The position numbers were made by a program, and so were the translations under genes. A DNA stretch of 64,000 nucleotides from Blasia pusilla (lineage: Eukaryota > Marchantiophyta > Marchantiopsida > Blasiales), in assembly GCA_050084515.1 (NCBI GenBank), contig CM114274.1, forward strand, positions 16,554,001-16,618,000, in the 5' to 3' direction. Positions 24,298-34,685 of the stretch are shown one piece after another. Below the pieces are notes generated by a model that was given only the letters and a program-made list of their open reading frames with translations, did not search any database and was not told the DNA's origin. Each line of letters opens with the position of its first letter. Position 1 is the first letter of the stretch.

Positions 24298-25295
24298 ATC
24301 TAGATTATCTCAGATGACATTTATTTGAGCTTTATTTTGGTTGTAGGCTTGGCATACTTGGGAGATGATCTTATGTATCTATCTGTCACACAGATATTCT
24401 AATAACTTTATGATCAGAAATAAATTACAGAATCGTGTGTTTTCATGATATTTCCTTTATCATATCCTATTCATGGTCTGCTAAGTCTGTATTGAAATAC
24501 ACCTACACATGCACTATACACACTATGCTTTTAGCTGAAAGCACTGAACATGTTGAAGATGATTGCATAATGCCTTCCCTTCCATAAATTCCAAGTTGTT
24601 GGAGTACTTTATATTGCATACCATAATGGATCCAAAAAACATCGTGACACGTTAGATTTAGATGGCTAATCTCTTGAATAGTTTGGGTAAATTTGAGGAT
24701 CTGCCCAACACAATGTCCAAATTGTATGAGCAAAATATTTACATGGCTTGAAAAGCTAAATATTTTATGTATAAAAGGATTGATCACTAGCAGGTTTTTT
24801 GACATACAATGTCAAAATACTTTTTGTTTTATACTTGCAATTGGAAATCCCATCTTCCAAGTGTTACATCCATCAAACCATCTTGCCCATATCACATATG
24901 GGACCGCCACTAAGAATATACGAAGCATATAAAGTATTTCCTCGATGGGAATGCTATAATGCTTTCTTTCTCATGCCAAAATAATATGCGTCTGTGAGTT
25001 TGTGGCAAAGGTGGAATGTTCTTGTGTTCTTTGACATGTTTGCCATATATAACCATTCTTTATACAATTGTTTCATTTCATGCTTGGTATATCACATAAG
25101 GAAAGCCTACCAAATGGTCGGAACTTTATCCAATGTCAATTTAGGAAGTATGACATAATATGAATCACAAGGACATTCACTCTTCAACTTAAGAGTTAAC
25201 CCTCTCTCAAGCAGCAGTACTTTTTACTACGTACTACATCATTTTGCTAGACTACACTGACAAAATCTACAATTTCTTGTAATGTGCCTCATTTT
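24298..25295. other. No recognisable gene
   Basis: AT-rich with no coding signal that I trust on either strand. Confidence 0.45.
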
Positions 25296-25612
25296 GGCGA
25301 CCAAACCTTAATATTCCGCCACCTTTCCTCCTCCTCGTCAATTTTCTTCTTGTATCTGGAAAGTTGTTCTTCCCACTGATTTTCCATACACCATGCTAGA
25401 GCTTTAGCCTCTCTTTCTCCTCTTCCTCATCAATTGCACATTCGATGTAGAACTTGGCAACTTCCTCTGCAAATTTTTTTAACTCTTATTCCACTTCCTC
25501 AATTTTTTCCAGCTCTATCTCTTCCTCTATACTAGCTCTTCTAATTCTGACTGGGGGGACTTTGTAGCCAAATTTTTTTCATCTGATTCACTTGGAGGCA
25601 TACGCCTTCAAT
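25296..25612 (-). pseudogene. Acidic coiled-coil coding remnant
   Basis: Read on the minus strand from MPPSESDEK, the sequence encodes a strongly charged helical region (RIRRASIEEEIELEKIEEVE, then ELKKFAEEVAKFYIECAIDEEEE, then MENQWEEQLSRYKKKIDEEE). It needs one in-frame TAA read as sense and frame changes at an A7 run, a C6 run and within a GA-rich stretch. The low stop density and consistent amino-acid character argue for a real decayed or mis-sequenced coding region. The family is unknown. Confidence 0.4.
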
Positions 25613-26459
25613 ACGTACCCTTCATTGACAACATAAACAACACAAGTTAAAATATCACCACTACTCAGTTAAAGCAAGTTTCAAGGTCTATAATGTATTT
25701 GAAGCAATTATCAAAAGAACAAATAATAGGATGATCAATTTTGACTTCATCAGCAACACTGGTGGTGTACATAGAAAATGGTTTGATTATAAACTAGTCC
25801 ACTTCTAATAAATTACATTTGCCTCAATAGTATCTACACCATCACAAGGAATACATTCCAACTATCTAAGTGATTGTTCACTCTAAATAACCTTCTCATA
25901 GGGTCGTCATGTGAGGGCTATCTCCTCATTCACGGACATCGTATTTTTTGTGAGTGCTTCTCTTTCTTATGAGAACATATCAAGTAAAATCTAGTATTTG
26001 AGATAATATATCTCAACCTGCTTGATTATACCGGACGAATGTGTTTGTCGACACATTCTTTCCAAAGTGGCTCTGCCTTCTCCTTAAAAATGATATATAA
26101 TATTTATAATATTCACTCAATTGTACGTTACATACATATAGATCATTTTATTCAAACATCACACATGATAGCTTAATACGCATAAGCATCTACCATTCAG
26201 ACAATCCTCTCTCATGAAATCGAAAGCATTATGATACCCCCAAATTCCGATAGATCAGAAAGCACACCTCTTGCAACATGGTCACTTTTGGCATCCACAC
26301 CCAACCCAAACAACTCAACAGATAACATAAGGTGACATCCTATACAATGGCTCTTGACTTCCCGTGATGAAAAAACTCAACTAACAACGGAAGTAACATG
26401 ATCAATTTATTGAACCCATGACTTGTATATGCATCGGTGGGGAGGGATCAACATCTTCA
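25613..26459. other. No recognisable gene
   Basis: Nothing recognisable on either strand up to the start of the tandem array. Confidence 0.4.
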
Positions 26460-27390
26460 TAAATACGTTCGTCTTGTTCTAATGTTCACAAATATATTGA
26501 ACCCATGACTTGTAAATTTTTGTGGAAAGCATTCCGAAATTGTCTAATGGGATACTCGCAAGGCTTTGCACTTCAAATTAACTATGAACCAAAATCTCCC
26601 CACGACATACCAAGAGAATGATTCCATTCACAGGGTTGAAGGAATGAATATGGACTAGACCATGCACAATGACACCCAATGAATAGAAAAGCCCATCGCA
26701 TGCCAACCTTGAAAATGGAAAGCATTCGGACTCTGTTCATGGAAAGCATTCCGACATTGTCTAATGGGATAATTGCAAGGCTTTGCACTTCAAATTAACT
26801 ATGAACCGAAATCTCTCCACGACATACGAGGATTATGATTCCATTCACAAGGTTGAAGGAATGAATATGGACTAGACCATGCACAATGACACCCAATGAA
26901 TAGAAAAGCCCATCGCATGCCAACCTTGAAAATAGAAAGCATTCGGACCCTTTTCATGGAAAGGATTCCGACATTGTCTAATGTGATATTCGCAGGGCTT
27001 TGCACTTCAAATTAACTATGAACCAAAATCTCTTCACGACATACTAGGAGAATGATTCCATTCACAGGGTTGAAGGAATGAATATGGACTAGACCATGCA
27101 CAATGACACCCAATGAATAGAAAAGCCCATCGCATGCCAACCTTGAAAATGAAAAGCATTCGGACCCTTTTCATGGAAAGCATTCCGACATTGTCTAATT
27201 GGATATTCATAGGGCTTTGCACTTCAAATTAACTATGAACCAAAATCTCTTCACGACATACTAGGAGAATGATTCCATTCACAGGGTTGAAGGAATGAAT
27301 ATGGACTAGACCATGCACAATGACACCCAATGAATAGAAAATCCCATCGCATGCCAACCTTGAAAATGGAAAGCATTCTAGCTCTGTCAA
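26460..27390. repeat. Tandem array, 217-bp unit, about four copies
   Basis: The landmark CTTCAAATTAACTATGAACC recurs at 26571, 26788, 27005 and 27222, exactly 217 bases apart. Each unit also carries GGAAAGCATTC motifs. Minus-strand open frames of 62-68 residues repeat with the unit and are by-products of the repetition. Confidence 0.9.
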
Positions 27391-28580
27391 AACCAAGAGC
27401 GCCTCAATCGACCCTAAATTCGTGCACTGTCAATTGTGCTTATGGAAGGCATTACGGACTCGCAGTAAGTATTGGAGCCCCGGCTGTCAACATCGGGCCA
27501 AAAAAACCTTCGTGGGTTTATCATAGGAGGTACCTTATACACATGTGAAATGATTGAACCCGTCTATGGATAATACACATCGGTTGGGAGAAATCAACGT
27601 CTTCATACACACGTTCGTCTTGATCTGATGTTCACAAATGTATTGAACCCATTACTTATAAATTTTCATGGAAAGCATGCCGACATTGTGTAATGGGATA
27701 CTTGCAAGGCTTTGCACTTCTAATTAACTATGAACCAAAATCTCTCCACGACATACCAGGATAATGATTCCATTCATAGGGTTGAAGGAATGAATATGGA
27801 CTAGACCATGCACAATGGCACCCAACGAATAGAAAATCCCATCGCATGCCAACCTTGAAATGGAAAGCATTCTAGCTCTGTCAAAACCAAGAGCGCCTCA
27901 ATCGACCCTAAATTTGTGCGCTGCCAATTGTGCTTATGGAAGGCATTCCGGACTCGCAGTAAGTATTGGAGCCCTGGTTGTCAACATCGGCCCAAAATCT
28001 TCGTGGGTTTATCACAGGAGGTACGTAATACACCTACGCAATTCTATCTACTTACCCATCTAGTTACCTACCTGATACAATCTGTGCAATGACGAACATG
28101 TTCATAAAATGTACACAAACCTCACCTTCACGTTGAGACAGAAGGAGGAGACTCAAAAATACATTTGAAGCCAATACGAAGCAATCCCACTCATGCCAAG
28201 AAGGAATAGGACCATGAACGGAACAAAGCTGGATCAACAATACAGAGCCAACATGACCTTGAACGAAGAAGTGGCATTTCGAATTTGACCAATGAACATG
28301 CATATTAGAAAAGAAAACACCAATGGCTACATCTCTAAATAATATGCTAACGTGCAGAACCTATTACACTTGGACGAGAATCGGATGAATAAAACAGTTG
28401 ATCCAAATCCCCTTAAGGCACGCAAATTGACCCTAAATTCTTGCGCTGCCAAATGTGCTTATGGAAGGCATTTCACACTCGCAGTAAGTATTGGAGCCGC
28501 GGATGTCAACATCGGGCCAAAATCTTCGTGGGTTTATCACTGGAGGTACCTAATACACCTGCGCAATGATTGAACCCTTC
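27391..28580. repeat. Composite repeats extending the 217-bp array
   Basis: After the fourth unit a new module begins (AAAACCAAGAGCGCC... to ...TTCGTGGGTTTATCA) and occurs at ~27390-27540, ~27885-28030 and ~28400-28550. Between the first two copies lies one more unit of the 217-bp type (landmark at 27717, 495 bases after the previous one). The array is therefore built from two alternating modules. Confidence 0.7.
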
Positions 28581-29275
28581 CTCTTGTTCTCATGTTCATA
28601 AAATATACACAAACCTCTCCTTCACGGACGGACAAAGGAGATTCAACAATGTTCGTATTGAAGCCGATACGAACAATCCCACTCGAGCCATAAGGAATAG
28701 GACCACGAACGAAGCGGGATCATCAATACAGAGCCAACAGGACCATGAACAAAGAAGCCAAAACGTTCAGAAATTAGCGCCTGGTTGAAAAATGCAAATA
28801 CGGAGCAGGTTGAGGCAACATGACCACGAATGAATTGCAAACAAGCTCCCTTAGGCCTCAACGAACGAATTGCATACAAAATCCCTCAGGGCAGGCGGGG
28901 TCACTACCTCTCCAATGCGCCAGCAATACGAACAAAGCGGGGTCACTTTCCAGCGTGGAAGGCTGGAAATGAGATTTGCCCAGAGTCTTGCTGCTGATTT
29001 ATAGCGCACTACATTTGAATTTCAAATCTGTCACGGTGCGATGGCATGCACTCACCATCCGCATGCCATTTACATGCGTATGAGACCCTGCCATCCCACA
29101 TAAGAACGGATATCCATCTTCGGATATCTGGTGCCGACCCTGAATAGTGCCGCCACCGAAAAGTTTTACCACGGGCATTACTAGAGACGATCCCGATTCC
29201 GAGCACGCAATACGGCTGAAAGGACCCGTCACTCAGACACGGCCCACGAGGCAGCAATAACACCTCTGATCTCTC
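28581..29275. other. No recognisable gene
   Basis: Part of the preceding repeat appears to fade into this stretch. GGATATCC / GGATATC inverted arms occur near 29107-29130. No coding signal. Confidence 0.35.
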
Positions 29276-29340
29276 GGACTATCGTGAGGGGGGGAGGAAG
29301 GGGTTATGAAACCCATCCTCTTTTAATAAGATAAATTATC
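29276..29340. repeat. Second copy of hairpin-plus-tail repeat terminus
   Basis: GGACTATCGTGAG, then an imperfect hairpin (arms around ~29294-29318), then CTTTTAATAAGATAAATT. The hairpin and AT tail match the layout at 8126-8165, and the leading motif matches 8392-8404. Confidence 0.45.
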
Positions 29341-29873
29341 TCTAAATGACATCTCTTGTCTCGAGAGAACAAGACTCAAGGTCCAAGGTTTGGCACGACT
29401 TTAGGTCACTTTAGGCAAGAGACGAGTCGAGAAGAGGCTTCCAAATGGAAGCCAAAGTAGTGAAAAATTTTAAAAATTGATAATGAATTTAATATAAAAT
29501 TTGTATAGAGTTGATTGGTTGCATAAGGAAGTTTCTCCATGGAATTTCCAACTATAGGAACCATTTCATGTTTATTTATGATGAGACCTTTTGGTGATGA
29601 AAATTTGATCTTTACACTTTTCAAGAAGGATTTTTAAGACAATATGATTTGTAATGCATGTTCTGATTCCACTTATTATATGAGGCTCAAAAAAGATGAC
29701 ATTGGAGGGATTGACCTTTTCTTAAAAAGCATTGCCTTGCTCACCATACATCTTGAAAATTTGAAGGGCACACATAATGTATTCCATGTTTATAGCGACT
29801 TGTTTTTGGAGTAGAAATCTATATTATTATGGGATTGTCCAAGTGGGGGAGGGGGGGATGTATTTCCTTGAGG
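29341..29873. other. Flank of element A with a purine tract
   Basis: No gene. A run of G and A at about 29844-29858 immediately precedes the LTR copy, as a polypurine tract would precede a 3' LTR. Confidence 0.35.
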
Positions 29874-30392
29874 TGTCACGTCTTTTAAGATAGATTGGTG
29901 AGATCTAGTAGAGCACCTTCGTGAGTAGTGGAGGACACGCTCAGTAGGTCGAAGATAACCTGCTGAGGCCCCGAGAAACTTGAGAGAGCAGGTTTCCATT
30001 TCGTTTCGGCTCATTTGGAGCCATATTGAGAAACTTACTATTTTTTGCAAGTACCATTTTGAATATATGATCGACTTTCTATTTTTGTTAAGTGGCCCTT
30101 GACCTCCTACATCAGGTCAAGAGCCAAGGAGGTGACTTTGGAGCATAGGTTACCATGGAGAGAGCTTGGGAGAAGGGAGGGGTATACTTCAAGGAGAGAG
30201 AGTTTGAGAGCTCATTCTCTCTTTTGTTGAACCTCTTGGCATGAGGCGGCGGAGCTATGGTCTTGCTTGCCTTGTGTGTGTAACCCAAGCCTCTCATTAG
30301 GAGAGTGGGTTTGGTTTGACATTGAGAGAGACATGTGAGAGTGCACACATGTGAGAACTATGGTGTTGTGAGAGAGATTCGATCTTATTTTA
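29874..30392 (+). repeat. LTR copy 1 (5' side of element A)
   Basis: Starts TGTCACGTCTTTT and aligns with 37904-38421 throughout, ending in CTTATTTTA. Homology starts exactly at TGTCAC on the left. The right end may include the next two bases (CA), which copy 2 lacks. Confidence 0.8.
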
Positions 30393-31977
30393 CAAAGAGA
30401 GAATGAGTGAGTGAGAGAGCTTTATGGGGGAGCTCGTTGGTTGCTCGATGTTTGGTGCAAGTTGGGGGACCGTGTTCCCCGCTTCATGGCTCATGGGAGT
30501 GCTCACCGGAGCAAGAGCCGTGCGAGTTTGCTATTTTGTTTTGCTGATTTTTTGTACGGGAGAATGGCACGCGGAAGCGCTGCCCAATTTTTGATAGGAA
30601 TTGAGTATGGGGGCGGATTGCTCCATGTCGTTGCTCTTGGGAGCACCATATAGCTTGCTGATTTGTGTTCTCACAGGTTTTAGATTTTTGTTGGGAGAAA
30701 TCAGCGCGGAAGTGCTGCCAAATTTCGTGTAGGAGAAAGAGACATTGGGCTTTACAACAATCCCTGTCAATTTTTACTGGAATGTTTGATTCCAAATTTT
30801 TTTGAAATTGTCAAAGATCATGAAGTTGTGCATGCTGTGCAATAGAGATTGCGCAATTTGGAGTTGCGAGCAAAAATTTATGGTCAATCTTGAAAAATTG
30901 CCATTGCTAGGCGATTTTTAGGGTTAAATTGTTCAAACCCTAAACCATCCGCCGCGCCGGCGGCAGCCCTCGCCATCATAGTCACCATCAACGGTCAACC
31001 ATCTCCGTCAATGGTCAACTGTCACCGTCAACGGTCCACCGTCCACCGTCCACCGACCCGGCCGTTGCCACTGCGTAGCGTTGCTCAGAGCCGTGTTTGG
31101 CTGTTGTCCACCCTTTGGTTGCCATTCCGCCATTACGGAGTGGAGGGTCTTCCACGACCACTGTTGATTCTCTGACTTGCGCCGCCATCATGTACTTTGG
31201 TTTGGCCGCCATCCTCATCGTAGTTTCGTCATCAACCAGTGATGGCACGTGACCTCAAGTGATGGTGTTTGAGTTTCCATTTCATGTTGCTATGTTGTGA
31301 TTGGTAGCCGCTTGATGACGATCAAGTACCGTGCCGTGACGCCCGTAGCCGCAACGCGCCGCCGATTGCCGCTCGTGGCCGCACCGCACCGTCTTGATCG
31401 CGGAGCCGCTCTTTTACTAAGAAGCAAAGCGTGTGAATTGCTGATTGAGGAAAGTATGCCGTTGAGTGCCGCACCCCATTCCCGAGTGCCATGCCGTTTG
31501 TAGCCATTCCATGCCGTTAGTGGCACACCGGACCGCTGGACCTTCACCGCAAATTGAGGAGGTTTGAGCAGCGTCAATACAAGAGGAATATGACTTGCTG
31601 ATTGGAGGAGTTATGATCATGATCGAGTTGGGGTCGAGATTGCAGTTGTCGAGGAGCGACATCGACATTATTGTCAGGTTACCCATTTTGGTCTCTTACC
31701 CTACACGTGTGAGGGAATTACGGGTATTGGGCAGTTATTTGGGGATACTGGGTTTCGTGCAGATGCTTAAAGCATCATTGATGTATGGATTTAGGGGACA
31801 TAGACATGTGTGGGATGTCCAGAGTTGAGGGTATTTCTTGTCGATGAGATGATAGGACGGTAGCCGATTGCCACACATTACACGTCTCAATGAGAGAGTG
31901 TGGATTGAGTGTCGCATCTTAGATTGAGTGATCAAGTGGTTACACGCGAGGTTGAGAGTGATTGCGAGAGAGGGGCA
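30393..31977 (+). other. Untranslated leader of element A
   Basis: A long leader lies between LTR and gag. Its last ~400 bases are conserved in the leader of element B (47486-47780 on the minus strand). A short frame there (31595-31828) ends in the same place in both copies (see findings). The region around 30940-31100 is rich in GTCAAC/GTCCACC repeats. No primer-binding site was recognised. Confidence 0.5.
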
Positions 31978-33723
31978 TGAGGGTCATCATGGCGTCCTTT
32001 CAGGATTTTGAGAGGCGAGGTAGTGGACTTGAGAGTAGCTCTGGAGGGTTTACCCGGAGTGGTGCAACGTTTCGAGGGCCTCCACGTGAGAGACCACCTT
32101 GATCTCCTTCTGTGTCATCTTCAGACGAGAGGGAGTGTGTAAAGGAGTGTGTTAGTGATCCACCGTAAACATTGAGTGGTCCTACCAGTTGGACGTACAA
32201 GATGGACGACCGGGGTAGAGGACCGCGTAGGTTTTCAGGTACTGTAGGCACTATAGAGCTACACGACTTCATTGTGGAGTTTAGGAGTTGGTGTGACTCA
32301 CAGCGGGCTAGGAACTCTAGAGAATTCAACCCGTTTATAACATGGAACGGTATGTTGCAACATTTAGAGGGGGCGCCCATTGACGATTACCATGGGTTCT
32401 CCCACATATATGCCCAGAGATTAAGGCATGGCAACTCTACTGTGACCCTCACTATGTGTCATGGACAGAGCCGTTCCCAGATGAGGAGGAGGAGTTTAGG
32501 AGTTGGTGTGACTCACAACTGGCTAGGAACTCTAGAGAGTTCAACCTGTTTACAGCATGAAACGGTATGTTCCAGCATTTAGAGGAGGTGCCATGGACGA
32601 TTACCATGAGTTCTCCCACAGTAATGCCTAGGAGATTGAGGCATGGTGACTCTACTATGACCCAAACTATGTGTCATGGACGGAGCTGTTCCCAGATGAG
32701 GAGGAGGAGTCAGGAAAGGCTACTTCCTCTTCCACTGGTGATGTTTTAGGAGGGGTCACTCGCATTGGAGCAATTGCACTATCTAGCCGAGTTCGTCCCA
32801 GGTATAACCCCGTGATTGAGTTCTTCGTTGAGTTGAGGGCGAGCTACCAAGGGGTATGGACGGAGAAGTTGCGGAGCATCCACGACTTCCAGAGGCACCC
32901 AGGTGAGAGTTTGCGTGAGGCTTACACTTGCTTGCGCCGGTTGATCAACGTCACTTAGGGGGTGACAGAGGCTCAGACTATCTAGTCATGGTACGCGATG
33001 CTGGACCGGACCCTGCGGACACGGGTGCGGGATGGGATGCTTCTTATGAATACCTCTCATATGTTGAGAGATGTTTTTAGGACCGCCGAGAACATTGAGC
33101 GCAACATGGCGGAGGAGAGCGTAGCCACCATGGATTCTGGGCGAGAGCAGTCACAATTGTCTGCATCACCTGTGCCGCAAAGTAGACTCCGAGATAGGTT
33201 GACTGTGGCACCATGAGCTCAGGGAGGATACCGGGAGGCCATGCCACACAGACCTGCGCCTTCATATGCGGCTCAGCAGTAGCCGCCTACGATTTCTTGT
33301 TGGTCATGTGGTGGAGCCCATCATCAGCACGATTGCACTCGTCATGGTCATGGACGTGTGCCTTAGCATGGCGGAGGAGATGGTGCTGCACTAGGAGGTT
33401 ATCAGTGTGACTATTGTCAGAGGTATAGTCACACACGCGCCAGGTGTTTCAGTTTACACCTTGTGTCAAGTCCGGACCGAGGGCCAGAGAGGGCACCAGA
33501 GCGAGTAGCCGGTCCGGGTGGGGGACGAGGAGCTGGAGTTGCCCGACAGGGTGGTGGAGCTGCCCATAGAGGAATTAGAGTCCCACCACCTAGACGCGTC
33601 AAGGGAGATGCCGGGCGTGAGGTCAGGATGGCTGCTCAAATAGCTGTTGTATCTGAGCAGGCTGGGGTGGAGGATCCTGGTTGGATGTGCGGTGTTGCTG
33701 AGATGGAGGCCGCCACATTGTGA
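31978..33723 (+). pseudogene. gag of element A, two CCHC knuckles
   Basis: The retrotransposon capsid region is read through several frames. Recognisable blocks shared with elements B and C are GTIELHDFI (~32250), the RNSREFNPF block, SYQGVWTEKL (~32845-32875), DFQRHPGESLREAYTCLRRLI (~32885-32945), RTAENIERNMAEE and two nucleocapsid knuckles: CWSCGGAHHQHDC (33298-33336) and CDYCQRYSHTRARC (33406-33447), both C-x2-C-x4-H-x4-C. A ~215-base segment is duplicated in tandem (32277-32491 and 32492-32709), shifting the frame. Stops include TGA at 32100-32102 and TAG at 33280-33282. The tail after the knuckles is Gly/Arg/Pro-rich. Confidence 0.8.
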
Positions 33724-34317
33724 TGTGTGGAGCAGCCGCAGAGTTGGATCCACAGCGAAGGGAATCCAAGAAATAGACCAGGCTTCCTTAGTCTTTCACG
33801 TTGTCTGAGGCGATGAGGACCCCATCGATGGATCCTGATCAGAGTTCCTAGACAGGTGGTGATGTTGTTGGTGTGGAGGAACGGAGGGCGATGGGAGAAG
33901 GGAGAAGCGAGTGCAACGACTCCTATTGTTGATGCTCATGAGGGGTATGTGTCGAGCACGTTGTTGGGGGCGGCCACCGTTCTGTACCGCGCTCCTTCAT
34001 TTTCTACTTCCGATGTGATGACGTTGGGAGATACGCCCGCCGAGGTTTTCTGGCTGACCGCTACGCTATGTGAGCGTAGAGTTGGAGTTCTTGCATCATG
34101 TTCAGAGGTGATTGCAGAGGAGGTGATGGACTTGCCCTTGGAGCGGATGCTCGAGCCGTCCATGTCGGATTCATGGCAGGCAGCGGCTGCTAGGATGGCA
34201 GAGATGCCCACTAGACCCGCGATAGAGCGTGCCATGGCTTCTCCTGGTGCTGTTTTGCTGGATACCCGGGGAGAGGTCTTCCACTTGGTGAGTCCAGGAG
34301 GTGGAGCTTTTAGTCCA
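33724..34317 (+). pseudogene. gag-protease linker of element A
   Basis: The open frame 33856-34320 gives a ~150-residue Ala/Met-rich stretch (SWQAAAARMAEMP, RPAIERAMASPGAVLLD) also present in B. It ends in FSP followed by TAG just before the protease. It has no recognised domain and is probably a spacer of the polyprotein. Confidence 0.5.
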
Positions 34318-34685
34318 TAGCGCGTCTTGTTGGATTCAGGAGCGCAACCCCTGATGTTGGGAAAGTGTCATTCAGAGGATTGGGCTTAACGAGAGCCGAT
34401 GTGGAGCGTTGTCCATTTCGGATACAGACATCCTTGGGTGGAGCGAGTAACACACAGTATATCACCCGAAAGAAGGTCGTGGTGAGGATTCGCCTGGGAC
34501 ATCCAACAGATGAGTTTGTGGTGCGAGCCAAGGCGATAGTGATTTATGCAAAGTCCTACAACGTCTTGGTTGGTGGAGCAGTGTTATACCCGATGGGGTT
34601 TTCCCTGAATTACTGGGAGAAGTCAGCATCCTGCAGACCAGGATGGCAATCAAGTGATGAGTGCCTTAGCTCATTACCAATTTGA
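34318..34685 (+). pseudogene. Retropepsin-like protease of element A
   Basis: LLDSGAQPLMLG carries the active-site DSGA (34333-34344). It is followed in a shifted frame by PFRIQTSLGG, IRLGHPTDEFVVRAKAIVI and SYNVLVGGAVLYPMGFSL, the flap and C-terminal part of a Ty3/gypsy protease. TAG at 34318-34320 interrupts the entry; element B has CAG at that codon. TAA follows the active site near 34387. The enzyme would mature the polyprotein. Confidence 0.75.

Noticed and set aside
26582-27222. Three near-identical 62-68 residue minus-strand frames resembling a repeated protein
   Set aside because: They repeat with the 217-bp tandem unit and are by-products of it. They show no sign of selection on the protein.
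26460-28580. CRISPR-like array
   Set aside because: Units are 217 bases with no short repeat-spacer alternation, and the context is a plant genome.
33936-34235. Minus-strand frames opposite gag, protease and methyltransferase in A and B
   Set aside because: They mirror the coding strand of the gypsy elements and have no domain content of their own.
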